From assembly GCF_937926365.1 (NCBI RefSeq), contig NZ_CALAOH010000250.1:1-64000 (forward strand): DNA of 64,000 nucleotides, read 5' to 3'. The position numbers and the translations under genes are program-made. Within the stretch, counting starts at the first letter, position 1. Each line of letters begins with the position of its first letter. Positions 16,910-25,326 of the stretch are shown piece by piece. Below the pieces are notes generated by a model. That model did not search any database. It had not been told where the DNA came from and saw only the letters and a list, made by a program, of their open reading frames with translations. The stretch is from an uncultured Azohydromonas sp. GTDB taxonomy: Bacteria > Pseudomonadota > Gammaproteobacteria > Burkholderiales > Burkholderiaceae_C.

Positions 16910-18327
16910 GGTCTGCCTCCTGATGCAACGGCCTCGCGGGCGGCACGGAAAAGTCCCCACTGCTTGCGCCGCATCCACAATGCCTTGCGGCCAATGCCCA
17001 GCATCTGCGCCAGCTGCGCCTCATTGCACCGATCCTGGTAACGCAGGACCACATCCTTGATGTAATCCTCGATGGACAGCGGCACATCGCCTTCAGGCTC
17101 GACTCGGGCTGCAGCAGGCGTGGCAATGGATTCTTCCAGGTCGCCCAGGCTCAGCAGCTCGGTATCCGCGAGGATGACGGCCCGCTCGATGACGTTTTGC
17201 AGCTCCCGGACATTGCCAGGCCAGTGGTAGTTGTTGAGGAAACCCAGGAATTCCGGTGCCATGCCCGTGATGGGACTGTTGAACTTGCGCACGAACTCGC
17301 GCATGAAATGCACGGCCAGCAGTTCGATGTCACCCGTGCGCTCGCGCAGTGGCGGCACGTGGATCGTGATGACGTTCAGGCGGTAGTACAGGTCAGCGCG
17401 GAACGTGCCTTGCTCGGCACAACTCCTCAGGTCGCGGTTGGTGGCCGCGAGGAAGCGCGTGTCGGTGTGGTACGCCTGCGTCGAGCCCACCGGCCGGACC
17501 TGGCGCTCCTGGAGCACACGCAGCAGCTTCACCTGCACGCCCAGGGGGAGCTCGGATATCTCGTCAAGGAAAAGCGTGCCTCCGCTGGCTTCGCGGATGA
17601 GGCCCTCGCTGGCACTGGAGGCGCCGGTAAACGCGCCCTTGGCATGTCCGAAAAGCTCGGATTCGATCAGGTCCGAAGGTATGGCGCCGCAGTTGACAGG
17701 CACAAACGGCTTGTGTGCCCGGTCGCCGCTGAAATGGATGGCCTGTGCAACCAACTCCTTGCCGGTGCCGCTTTCACCCTGGATCAGCACGTTGGCGTCG
17801 GTATGGGCCACGCGCTGTATCAGCGCCTGCAGCCGTTGCACGCCCGGGCTCCGGCCTATGAGCGTGTTGGTGCCATAGGCCTTGCGCAAGCTGCGGCGCA
17901 GTACGCGGTTCTCGCGCCGCAGGCGGCGCTCCTCCAGCACACGCTCAATGGAGAACAGGAAGTCGTCGTTGTCGAAAGGCTTGATGATGTAGTCGTTGGC
18001 ACCGCGGCGCAGCGCCTCGATCGCGCTCTCGATCGAGGAGTAGCTGGTCATCAGGATGACGGCGGCATCCGGGAGATGCTGCCGTGCGGCCGCAACCACC
18101 TGCAAGCCGCTGCCATCGGGCATGCGCAGGTCGGTGATGACCAGGTCAAAATCTTCCTCGCGCAACCGTGCCACGCCTGCGCGGGCGGAGTCGCACACGA
18201 CGCAGTCGTGTCCCACCCGCCCAAGCAGCAGGGAGACGACCTCGCCCACACCCACATCGTCATCGATGACGAGAACGCGCACCGACTGAGCGGACGCCGG
18301 CACGGGTATGGCCTCGCGTGCGTTCAT
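16906..18327 (-). CDS. Sigma-54-dependent response regulator, NtrC family
   Basis: 473 residues. The receiver domain (about 16-130) has the phosphoacceptor Asp66 in DLVITDLRMPDGSG. The AAA+ sigma-54 domain (about 155-395) has Walker A GESGTGKE near 184, the sigma-54 contact loop GAFTGA near 231, and GTLFLDEISELPLG. A Fis-type HTH (about 425-460) has EAQLAQMLGIGRKALWMRRK. It activates RNA polymerase-sigma-54 from a remote site. Its start overlaps the stop of the kinase gene upstream (ATGA), so the pair is cognate. A -24/-12 promoter in front of the divergent oxygenase operon (21639-21654) is the obvious target. Confidence 0.95.
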   Translation of the reverse strand: MNAREAIPVPASAQSVRVLVIDDDVGVGEVVSLLLGRVGHDCVVCDSARAGVARLREEDFDLVITDLRMPDGSGLQVVAAARQHLPDAAVILMTSYSSIESAIEALRRGANDYIIKPFDNDDFLFSIERVLEERRLRRENRVLRRSLRKAYGTNTLIGRSPGVQRLQALIQRVAHTDANVLIQGESGTGKELVAQAIHFSGDRAHKPFVPVNCGAIPSDLIESELFGHAKGAFTGASSASEGLIREASGGTLFLDEISELPLGVQVKLLRVLQERQVRPVGSTQAYHTDTRFLAATNRDLRSCAEQGTFRADLYYRLNVITIHVPPLRERTGDIELLAVHFMREFVRKFNSPITGMAPEFLGFLNNYHWPGNVRELQNVIERAVILADTELLSLGDLEESIATPAAARVEPEGDVPLSIEDYIKDVVLRYQDRCNEAQLAQMLGIGRKALWMRRKQWGLFRAAREAVASGGRP

Positions 18328-19529
18328 CGACGTGCCCGAGGAAGTTGCACGTGAAAACTCGCGCCGCCGCCGCTGCGGTTCTCGAACCAGAGCCGGCCCT
18401 CGTGCTCGCTGACGATCTGTGCCGATATCGCCAGCCCCAGGCCGGTGCCGCCGCAGTGCTTGCGGGTCGTGAAGAATGCTTCGAAGAGGTGATGCGCGAT
18501 GTCGTGCGGTATGCCCGGCCCGCCATCGGCCACGCAGACGTCGACCTCGTCTTCGCTCGTGCAGGTGGTGCTGATGTCGATCTGGCCGGCACCGTCCATG
18601 GCCTGCGAGGCATTGAGCAGCAGGTTGGAGAACACCTCGCGCAACTGCCCGATGTTGCCGCGGACCAGTGCCTGCGGGTGGTGGCGCACCGTCAGCCGGA
18701 TGCGCTCGAAAACGCCGTTGGCGCGTGCGGAGATCAGCGCCTCGTCTATCGCCCTCGAAACGGCAAACGTCGAGCGCGGCTCGTCGCCGGGACGGGACGA
18801 ATCCAGCAGCCGCCTGGCGATCTCCATGATGCGGCCCACGTTACCGTGGATGCTGTCGAGGCTCTTGCGCAGGAGCTTGGGGTCGGGCGTCGGCTCGCTT
18901 CGAAGCAGTTGTACCACGGAGCGCACCGTGGTGAGCGGACTGCTGATCTCGTGGCACACGCCCGCGATCATGAAACCCAGCGCGGCCAGGCGTGCGGTCT
19001 GCAACTGGCTTGCCTGCATCTCGGCTGGTTCGGTGCGGCCGACAACGAACAGGCAATATCCCCAGGGTGCCGGACGCAGGATCAGCGTCTCGTGAACCTT
19101 CTTTTGCTCCTGGTGGTCATGGCGGATGTACTCCACTTGCTGCGGTCCTGGCCATGGCGCGTGGCCGGACAAGGCCCTCCGGTATTCCAGCCAACGCTCG
19201 CGCAGACCGTCCCTCGGGTCGGAGGGACGCATCGGTGGCGAGGAGAGTTCCTCACTGGTTCGCAAAACGTTGCCTTGGTGATCCAGTGCCACCACCGGCC
19301 ATGGCACGGTGCTCAGCAGTATCTCCAGGGAGTCGGCACGCCCGGCTTGTGCCTGCACTTCGTTGTCCTCGATTGCCTTGCCCGGGAGCAGGCTAGTAAC
19401 GCACACCGCCAGCGTCAAGCCCGTTGCGTTGTGGAAAACCCCGATTACCAATGCCAGGCAAGTCGGGCTGGACGTCTCGTGGCCAAGCGGCCTGTAACGT
19501 TGAGTTGGCATCGCAACCACGGCCATCAT
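18324..19529 (-). CDS. Sensor histidine kinase (partner of the NtrC-type regulator)
   Basis: About 401 residues. A short hydrophobic stretch at about 25-48 may be one membrane span, though a soluble form is possible. A PAS-like sensor region (about 66-165) begins LEILLSTVPWPVVALDHQGN. The kinase core has the H-box FMIAGVCHEISSPLTTVRSV (His193), N-box QLREVFSNLLLNASQAM, DGGPGIP and TGLGLAISAQIVSEHEG. The start lies 8 bases after the SulP stop; ATGs at 19529, 19526 and 19511 are candidates and a CAGGAG sits directly before the first. No periplasmic domain is visible, so the signal may be sensed inside the cell. Confidence 0.88.
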   Translation of the reverse strand: MMAVVAMPTQRYRPLGHETSSPTCLALVIGVFHNATGLTLAVCVTSLLPGKAIEDNEVQAQAGRADSLEILLSTVPWPVVALDHQGNVLRTSEELSSPPMRPSDPRDGLRERWLEYRRALSGHAPWPGPQQVEYIRHDHQEQKKVHETLILRPAPWGYCLFVVGRTEPAEMQASQLQTARLAALGFMIAGVCHEISSPLTTVRSVVQLLRSEPTPDPKLLRKSLDSIHGNVGRIMEIARRLLDSSRPGDEPRSTFAVSRAIDEALISARANGVFERIRLTVRHHPQALVRGNIGQLREVFSNLLLNASQAMDGAGQIDISTTCTSEDEVDVCVADGGPGIPHDIAHHLFEAFFTTRKHCGGTGLGLAISAQIVSEHEGRLWFENRSGGGASFHVQLPRARR

Positions 19530-19537
19530 CTCCTGGA

Positions 19538-21331
19538 TCAGGGGCAGGGGCTGCCACCCGGAAGCCGGCCCTGGCATTGCCTGAACACGCGTGCAGTGCA
19601 ATGCTGGCAGACGCGTGCATCGAGCCGGTCGTAGAGCGTTTCCATCACGTCCTGTCCGACGACGAAGAGGTTCTCCGCGCCGATGTCGGCCATGAAGCCG
19701 GTGCGCACGAGGGTGTCTTGCACCGTGCCCTGCAGGCGATGGAAGTAGAGTGCCCCGCCGATGGCCCGGCGGCGCCTGGCCTCCTGTGCGAGCAGTTCGG
19801 CCCCGGACAGGTCGATGAAGCTGATGCCCGGCGCGAGTATGAGCAGGTGCTTGGGGGCCGGCATCTGGTTCGGCTGCTGCAGCCGGCGCTGCACATGGTC
19901 CACCGCGCCGAAGTACAGCGGGCCGTCGATGAAGACGATGCGCAGCTGAGGGCAGCCCTTTTCCTGCCGGCGTTCCACGAAGTGGTACGTCGCCGTCCCC
20001 GGCGCCGGCAGGGCATCGCGGATGTGCGGACGCGCCGTCCTCTCGATGAACAGCACCAGGGAAAGGATGATGCCGACGTAGATCGCGAACTCCAGCTGCA
20101 GCAGCAACGTGGAAGCGAAGGTGGCCAACAGGACCGCGGTTTCCCCGCGGCTGGTGCGCACGATCATGCGGATGTGATGCAGGTCCACCAGGGACCATGC
20201 CACCATGAACAGGACTGCCGCCATGGAAGCCAGCGGCAGCAGCCGGATGGCAGGGGCGAGCACCAGCAGCACGCCCACCAGGCACACGGAGGAGAACACC
20301 GCTGCGAGCGGCGTGCGCGCGCCCGCGCTGTAGTTGAGCCCGCTGCGGGTGAACGAGCCACTGGAGACATAGGAAGAAAAGAAGCTGCCCAGCAGGTTTG
20401 CAAGGCCTTGCCCGAAGAGCTCCTGATTGCCGTTGATGCGCTGGCCGGACTTCAGCGCCACGGCCCGGGCGATGGACAGGGCCTCCGTGAGCGACAACAT
20501 GGTGATGGCCAATGCCACGGGGGCAAGTTGCTGCAGCGTGGCAACGGACAGGTCCGGGCGTGACAGAGGCGGCAGCACGGCAGGCAAGGCCGCGACGGTC
20601 GGTATCGCCGCCTGGTGACCTGTCAGCTCTTCCAGCACCGCGGCGGTGGCGGCACCGGCGGCCATGGCCACGATCATGTAGGGCTGGCGTGGCGCGAATC
20701 TCTTGCACAGGATGCCGGCGGCCAGTGTGGCCAGGCCCACGGCGGTCACATAGGGGCTGGCCTGCGACAGTTGATCGAGCGTGGCCTGCAGCGTCGCGGC
20801 CAGGGACCCCGTGGAGGGATAGGCCAGACCCAGGAAATGCTTTAGCTGGCTGGCGGCGATGAGCACGGCCGCGCCGGCCGTGAATCCGACCACCACGCTG
20901 TGCGAGACGAAGTTCAGCAAGCTGCCCAGGCGCGCCAGGCCGAGCACGAGCGTCAGCGCGCCCACCATGAACGTCAGCGTCAGCGCCAGCTCGATGTAGC
21001 GGGAGCTGCCGGCTTCGGACAGGGCGCCAACGGTTGTGAAGACAACCAAAGACAATGCGGCAGTCGGCCCGGACACCAAGTGCAGCGACGAGCCGAACAG
21101 CGCCGCCACGATCACCGGGACGACGGCAGTGTAGATGCCGTACTGGGGAGGCAGCCCCGCGATGCTGGCGTAAGCCACCGCTTGGGGTATGAGGATGATG
21201 GCGCCGCTGAGCCCGGCCATCGCGTCGGCCCGCAGGCTGCGCCGGTTCACCAGCGGCCACCAGCGCAGCATGGGCAGCAGCCGTGTCAACCGGGCATCCT
21301 GCGTGCGCAAGGTGGTGGCGTTGGCGGGCAT
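19538..21331 (-). CDS. SulP-family anion (sulfate) transporter with STAS domain
   Basis: 597 residues. The SulP signature region is clear: LRADAMAGLSGAIILIPQAV, AYASIAGLPPQYGIYTAVVP and the later FTAGAAVLIAASQLKHFLG. Multiple membrane helices run to about residue 420. The C-terminal cytosolic STAS domain (about 450-580) has KHLLILAPGISFIDLSGAEL. Family members carry sulfate, bicarbonate or organic anions by symport or exchange. The ATG at 21331 has a TGAGG site 7 bases upstream. It heads the operon with the two-component system and sensor protein. In this sulfonate context it may move sulfate or the substrate itself. Confidence 0.9.
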   Translation of the reverse strand: MPANATTLRTQDARLTRLLPMLRWWPLVNRRSLRADAMAGLSGAIILIPQAVAYASIAGLPPQYGIYTAVVPVIVAALFGSSLHLVSGPTAALSLVVFTTVGALSEAGSSRYIELALTLTFMVGALTLVLGLARLGSLLNFVSHSVVVGFTAGAAVLIAASQLKHFLGLAYPSTGSLAATLQATLDQLSQASPYVTAVGLATLAAGILCKRFAPRQPYMIVAMAAGAATAAVLEELTGHQAAIPTVAALPAVLPPLSRPDLSVATLQQLAPVALAITMLSLTEALSIARAVALKSGQRINGNQELFGQGLANLLGSFFSSYVSSGSFTRSGLNYSAGARTPLAAVFSSVCLVGVLLVLAPAIRLLPLASMAAVLFMVAWSLVDLHHIRMIVRTSRGETAVLLATFASTLLLQLEFAIYVGIILSLVLFIERTARPHIRDALPAPGTATYHFVERRQEKGCPQLRIVFIDGPLYFGAVDHVQRRLQQPNQMPAPKHLLILAPGISFIDLSGAELLAQEARRRRAIGGALYFHRLQGTVQDTLVRTGFMADIGAENLFVVGQDVMETLYDRLDARVCQHCTARVFRQCQGRLPGGSPCP

Positions 21332-21719
21332 CCGTGGGGCCTCAGTGTGTTTGGGGCATGTCGGCCAGCAACGCTGGCTGGCACGGTCAGTAGTGCTGCT
21401 GGCGGCCGGTTGCAAGCCCGATGCCAAGCCGCCATGGCTGGGAGGCGGTCCCTGCCGACGCAGTGGCCAAGCAGGCGTGAATCCGCCGTCAACGGCCGCC
21501 ATGTTTCCAAATCGCCAATCTTGATGTTTCTCAAGGAAACGCCGGCCGGGCGGCGGGCTCCGGGAAGTCCCGCAGTCCCAGCCTCTCAGCCCGCACGCCG
21601 TCGAGGCAACGCCCCTGTTTGGCCTCGGCCTCGGCCACTGGCATGGACCGTGCAATGAAGTCGGCGTGCTGGCCGCAAACGCGGCCTGCCTTCAGACCCA
21701 TACCTTCGGAGACCACAGC
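21332..21719. promoter_or_regulatory. Divergent regulatory region of the SulP and oxygenase operons
   Basis: The region between the divergent ATGs holds a sigma-54 promoter near its right end. It also has a nested inverted repeat at 21503-21540: outer arms GTTTCC/GGAAAC enclose CTTGA-TGTTTC-TCAAG. A further repeat GCCAGC-AAC-GCTGGC lies at 21364-21378. The nested repeat is 100-135 bases upstream of the -24 element in an AT-richer patch, the usual distance for an NtrC-type enhancer site. Assignment of these repeats to the regulator is inference. Confidence 0.55.
21639..21654 (+). promoter_or_regulatory. Sigma-54 (-24/-12) promoter of the oxygenase operon
   Basis: The sequence TGGCATG-GACC-GTGCAAT keeps the invariant GG and GC exactly 10 bases apart (21640-21641 and 21652-21653). 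It differs from the consensus TGGCACG-N4-TTGCA at only two positions. Transcription would begin near 21665, leaving a leader of about 55 bases before the ATG at 21720. It matches the presence of a sigma-54 activator encoded by the divergent operon. Confidence 0.75.
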
Positions 21720-22931
21720 ATGTCGCGCAACGAAGCCGAATGGAGCAAGCGTCCCCAGTTCCCGCAAACGCACTACGTGAACAGCGCCATCTATACGGAC
21801 GACGGCCTGTTCAAGGAGGAACAGTCGAAGATCTTCAACAAGTGCTGGATCATCGCCTGCCACGAGTCCGAGCTGCCCAGCCCCTACGACTACCGCACCT
21901 TCCAGCATCCAGGCGGAGCGCCGCTGATCGTGGTGCGCGGCGAGGACATGAAGATCCGTACCTTCCTCAACATTTGCCCGCATCGTGGCAACACGCTGCT
22001 GTACGAGCCCGTGGGCAATGCCAAGCGCATCACCTGCATCTTCCACGCCTGGTCGTTCGACACGGCGGGCCGTTGCATTGACATCTCGCGTGGCAAGCAG
22101 GGCTACCAGGACCGATTCGGCTGCGATCAGGCGGGGCTGCGGGAGATCCGGACGGAACAGGGGTTCGGAGGATTCGTGTGGGTCAACATGGACGACGGGG
22201 CCTGCACGCTGCGCGAGTACATCGGCGACGCGATGCAGCTGCTCGACGAGCATCTCGAAGCCCCGCTGGAGGTCTTCCACTACCACAAGGCCGTGGTGCC
22301 GACGAACTACAAGCTCTGGCACGACACGAACAGCGAGTTCTATCACGACTACATGCACTACTTCAATCGAGCCACCGGCATGATGCAACCGGGGTACTTC
22401 GACCGGAAGTACACCGGGTATCCGAACGGCCACGCCTCTGTGGGCTCCATGACGATCAAGTACGACGCCTACGACGGCAGCAAGGAGCGTGGCGTGGGCT
22501 GGCCCGGCCTGGCGCCTGGTGGTTGGGTTCTCATCGACATTTTCCCCGGCATGACCTACAACCTGCGCACATCCGTGCTGCGCATGGACACCGCCGTGCC
22601 GCTGGGACCCGACAAGCTCGTGATCGAGTTTCGCGGGCTGGGCCTGAAGTCCGACACGCCGGAGCAGAGAGCCGAGCGCATACGCGACCACAACGTGATC
22701 TGGGGGCCGTTCGGCCGCAACCTGCACGAGGACCTGCTGGGCGTCTACGGGCAGGGGCGCGCCATGCGCGAGCGCTCTGGAAGCCACTGGGTCATTCACG
22801 GCCGCGAGGAGCACTCGACGATCCACGACGAGGTCGGCATGCGGCATTTCTATGCCGAATGGAGCCGTCGAATGGGACGCCTGGCCAGCGATCCGTTCGC
22901 GGAGTCCGGCAGCGCGCAACGCGCTGCCTGA
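21720..22931 (+). CDS. Rieske non-heme iron oxygenase, large (alpha) subunit, MsmA-like
   Basis: 403 residues. The Rieske domain binds [2Fe-2S] by Cys86-x-His88...Cys106-x2-His109 (CPHRG...CIFH) with the usual 17-residue spacing. The catalytic domain has the iron ligands His209 and His213 in FYHDYMH, with Asp202 or Glu206 nearby. The N terminus (MSRNEAEW, TDDGLFKEEQSKIFNKCW) recalls methanesulfonate monooxygenase MsmA, but MsmA as I remember it has an enlarged Rieske loop that is not present here. Together with the beta subunit, reductase and ferredoxin downstream it forms a three-part oxygenase. The ATG at 21720 has a CGGAG site 9 bases upstream. Substrate inferred to be a sulfonate from the neighbours. 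Confidence 0.85.
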   Translation: MSRNEAEWSKRPQFPQTHYVNSAIYTDDGLFKEEQSKIFNKCWIIACHESELPSPYDYRTFQHPGGAPLIVVRGEDMKIRTFLNICPHRGNTLLYEPVGNAKRITCIFHAWSFDTAGRCIDISRGKQGYQDRFGCDQAGLREIRTEQGFGGFVWVNMDDGACTLREYIGDAMQLLDEHLEAPLEVFHYHKAVVPTNYKLWHDTNSEFYHDYMHYFNRATGMMQPGYFDRKYTGYPNGHASVGSMTIKYDAYDGSKERGVGWPGLAPGGWVLIDIFPGMTYNLRTSVLRMDTAVPLGPDKLVIEFRGLGLKSDTPEQRAERIRDHNVIWGPFGRNLHEDLLGVYGQGRAMRERSGSHWVIHGREEHSTIHDEVGMRHFYAEWSRRMGRLASDPFAESGSAQRAA

Positions 22932-22974
22932 ATCCGCTGCCCGCATCTTCACGCCCCATCAAGGGAGGACCGCC

Positions 22975-23436
22975 GTGGACCATCGCCATGCCGTTTCGGA
23001 ACTGATTGCCCGCTCCATGCTGATGCTCGATGCCAAGGACTTCGAGGGTTACCTGTCGCTGTGCGACGAGCAGTATCGCTACCGCATCAGCGCCCACAGC
23101 CCCGAGATCAGGAAGGACATGATCTGGCTGGAGCACGACAAGCTGGGTATGCGGCAACTGTTCGCCAACCTTCCACGCCACAACAGCGACCAGTCGCCGC
23201 TGTCGCGGCACGTCACGGTCTACACCGTGGAGGCCCGGGACGAGGAGCAGCAGGCCAAGGTGGTCAGCGCGCTGCAGGTGTTCCGCACCTCGAACGACGG
23301 CGGCGTCACCGAGCTCTTCGCCGTGGGCAAGGTGCACGACACCGTCAAGCTCGGACCGGACGGGCCGCGGCTGCTGGCGCGCGATGTGCGCCTGGACACC
23401 CGCATGCTGGGTTACGGCCATCACATTCCGTTTTGA
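22975..23436 (+). CDS. Ring-hydroxylating-type oxygenase small (beta) subunit, MsmB-like
   Basis: 153 residues of the cone-shaped beta-subunit fold: a helix AVSELIARSMLMLDAKDFEG, then CDEQYRYRISAHSPEIRKDM, SPLSRHVTVYTVEARDE and a closing RLLARDVRLDTRMLG. The SPEIRKDM and SPLSRHVTVYTV elements resemble MsmB of methanesulfonate monooxygenase from memory. The start is a GTG with a strong AGGGAGGA site 6 bases before it. It lies 43 bases after the alpha gene. Beta subunits hold the hexamer together and are not catalytic. Confidence 0.82.
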   Translation: MDHRHAVSELIARSMLMLDAKDFEGYLSLCDEQYRYRISAHSPEIRKDMIWLEHDKLGMRQLFANLPRHNSDQSPLSRHVTVYTVEARDEEQQAKVVSALQVFRTSNDGGVTELFAVGKVHDTVKLGPDGPRLLARDVRLDTRMLGYGHHIPF

Positions 23437-23450
23437 CGGCGGGCGGCACC

Positions 23451-24488
23451 ATGAAAGTCCAGGTCAATGCGCGCAACGGCGCGTACCAGTTCAAGGCCGA
23501 TCCGGGGGACAAGGTCCTGCTGGCCGGGCTGCGCCAGCTCATCGGGCTGCCCTACGAGTGCGCCACCGGCACGTGTGGCACGTGCAAGGCTCGGCTGCTG
23601 GAGGGCGAGATCGCGGACCCCTGGCCTGAGGCACCAGGCACGAAGGGCTTCAAGCGGCGCGACGAGTTCCTGATGTGCCAGTGCGAGCCGCGCAGCGACC
23701 TGTGCGTGGAGGTCGCGGGCTTCGTGGCACCGCTGGATCCGGGCAGCTTCATGCCCGCATTCACTTCAGGCGAGGTGGTGCAATCGAGGCTGCTCACGCG
23801 CGACGTGCTGCAGCTGACGGTGCGCACCGAGCAGCCGCTGGCATTCGATGCCGGGCAGTTCGCGCTGGTGCGCATGCCCGAGGTGCAAGGCTTCAGGGCC
23901 TGGTCGATGTCGAGCTGGGAGAAATGCAGTTGCGTGGCCAACTTCATTCTCAAGCGCAAGCCCGGAGGCACGGCTTCGGAGCGGCTGTTCGGCGCCCCGT
24001 GCAGCGGCATGCCGCTGGAGCTGTTCGCTCCGCTTGGCAAGGCGACCTACCATCCCGGTGTCGAGCGCAACATCCTGTGCGTGGCCGGCGGCAGCGGCAT
24101 CGCCGGCATGCTGGCCATCCTCCAGAGCGCGGCGCATGCGCGCCATTTCGACCGCTACGACGGCCACGTCTTCTTCGGGGTGCGGACGGCCGCCGACGTG
24201 TTCGCGCTCGACAGGCTCTCGGCGCTGGTGGACCGCTGCGGCCAGCGCCTGCGTGTCACGGTGGCGCTGTCGGACGACGTGGTGCCGACCGGACTGGCCG
24301 CGGACTACCCCAGCCTGGAGTTCCAGCAGGGCGTGGTGCATGCGGTGGCCGAGAAGGTCCTGGACGGGCGGTGCGAGAACCTGCGCGCGTACCTCGCCGG
24401 GCCGCCCGCGGCGGTGGACGCCGCGGTGCGGATGCTGCTGCGCGCCCGTGTCTCGACCGACAACATCCGCTACGACAAGTTCGCCTAA
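23451..24488 (+). CDS. Oxygenase reductase component ([2Fe-2S] ferredoxin + FAD/NAD domains)
   Basis: 345 residues. An N-terminal plant-type ferredoxin domain binds the cluster through Cys37, Cys42, Cys45 and Cys76 (ECATGTCGTCKARLL...LMCQC). The FAD domain has the flavin motif RAWSMSS (about 149-155). The NAD domain has CVAGGSGIAGMLAIL (about 203-217) and the late LAGPPAAVDAAV. It takes electrons from NADH and passes them to the Rieske ferredoxin or directly to the alpha subunit. The gene starts 14 bases after the beta-subunit stop and is followed 11 bases later by the ferredoxin gene, so all are co-transcribed. Confidence 0.92.
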   Translation: MKVQVNARNGAYQFKADPGDKVLLAGLRQLIGLPYECATGTCGTCKARLLEGEIADPWPEAPGTKGFKRRDEFLMCQCEPRSDLCVEVAGFVAPLDPGSFMPAFTSGEVVQSRLLTRDVLQLTVRTEQPLAFDAGQFALVRMPEVQGFRAWSMSSWEKCSCVANFILKRKPGGTASERLFGAPCSGMPLELFAPLGKATYHPGVERNILCVAGGSGIAGMLAILQSAAHARHFDRYDGHVFFGVRTAADVFALDRLSALVDRCGQRLRVTVALSDDVVPTGLAADYPSLEFQQGVVHAVAEKVLDGRCENLRAYLAGPPAAVDAAVRMLLRARVSTDNIRYDKFA

Positions 24489-24499
24489 GGAGCCGCGGC

Positions 24500-25228
24500 A
24501 TGAGCAGGATTCGACTGTGCAAGGCGGGCGATGTGCCGCCGCAGGGCATGAAGTGCTATGACGGGAGCGATGGCCAGAAGGTGCTGGTATTGCGCTCGGT
24601 CGATGGCTTCAGGGCATTCCAGGGGCTGTGCCCGCACCAGGACGTCTGCCTGGACGAGGGCTTCTTCGACGGCAGGACGCTCACCTGTCACCAGCACCTG
24701 TGGCAGTGGGATGCCAGCACCGGCGAGGCCATGGGGCTGGCGGAAGCGCCCCTGGAGCGTTATGCGCTGGAGCAGGTGGACGATGAACTGTTCCTGGTGC
24801 GCGGCAGCGCGCTGCGGGCCTCGCAGCTGTTCAAGGACGTGGCCGAGCCGACGCTGCATGCGCTCGAGGCGCTGGCCCGGCGCGAATGCCACGCCAGCCC
24901 CGACGTGATCTACGACGTGGGCGACCCGGCCACGGACATCTACGTGCTCGAATCCGGGCGGGTGGAGTTCGTGGTCGGGCGCGAGGACCGCACGCGCCGG
25001 GCCGGGTTCATGCTGCGCAAGGGCGAGGCGTTCGGCTGGGCGGCGCTGCTGGACGACCATCCCGTGCGCATTGCCCGCGCGACATGCATGGAGCCCTCGC
25101 AGGTGCTGCGCCTGGACGGGCGGCACACGCTGGAGCTGCTCAGGAGCGACCCGGTGTCGGGCTTCGAGGTCATGCGGCAGCTCTCGCACCTCATCGCCTA
25201 CCAGCTCACTTCCGCGGCTGGACGCTAA
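24500..25228 (+). CDS. Rieske ferredoxin fused to a cNMP-like sensor domain
   Basis: 242 residues. Residues 1-102 form a complete Rieske ferredoxin (Cys44-x-His46...Cys63-x2-His66; CPHQ...CHQH), the soluble electron carrier of the oxygenase. Residues 108-238 form a Crp-type beta-roll: VIYDVGDPATDIYVLESGRV, then KGEAFGWAALLDDHPVRIAR and the helix VMRQLSHLIAYQL. The Glu of the classical nucleotide cassette is Trp, as in the stand-alone homologue at 16451-16909. Plain ferredoxins of such systems are about 105 residues and have no regulatory domain, so this is a true fusion in a single open frame. It could tie electron supply to a ligand or redox cue. An AAGGAGC site precedes the ATG. Confidence 0.88.
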   Translation: MSRIRLCKAGDVPPQGMKCYDGSDGQKVLVLRSVDGFRAFQGLCPHQDVCLDEGFFDGRTLTCHQHLWQWDASTGEAMGLAEAPLERYALEQVDDELFLVRGSALRASQLFKDVAEPTLHALEALARRECHASPDVIYDVGDPATDIYVLESGRVEFVVGREDRTRRAGFMLRKGEAFGWAALLDDHPVRIARATCMEPSQVLRLDGRHTLELLRSDPVSGFEVMRQLSHLIAYQLTSAAGR

Positions 25229-25326
25229 CGGGTGGGGCGTCGGCCCAAGGGTCCCAGACGACGCCATGTGCACGTCACTGGTCCGCTGGCCGGTGACTCA
25301 CGCCAACACGACAACAGGAGACAGTA

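Noticed and set aside
19530..21260. Upstream extension of the histidine kinase frame to 978 residues
   Set aside because: It lies antiparallel in frame over the SulP gene and is Arg/Gly/Ala-rich without domain features; the kinase proper starts after the SulP stop near 19529.
21364..21378. GCCAGC-AAC-GCTGGC repeat as a sigma-54 or repressor site for sulP
   Set aside because: No GG-N10-GC promoter fits the minus strand here; the repeat alone is too short in GC-rich DNA to assign a role.
21379..21394. Second sigma-54 promoter candidate (TGGCACGG near 21376)
   Set aside because: The -24 half matches well but the base pair 10 positions downstream is AG, not GC.
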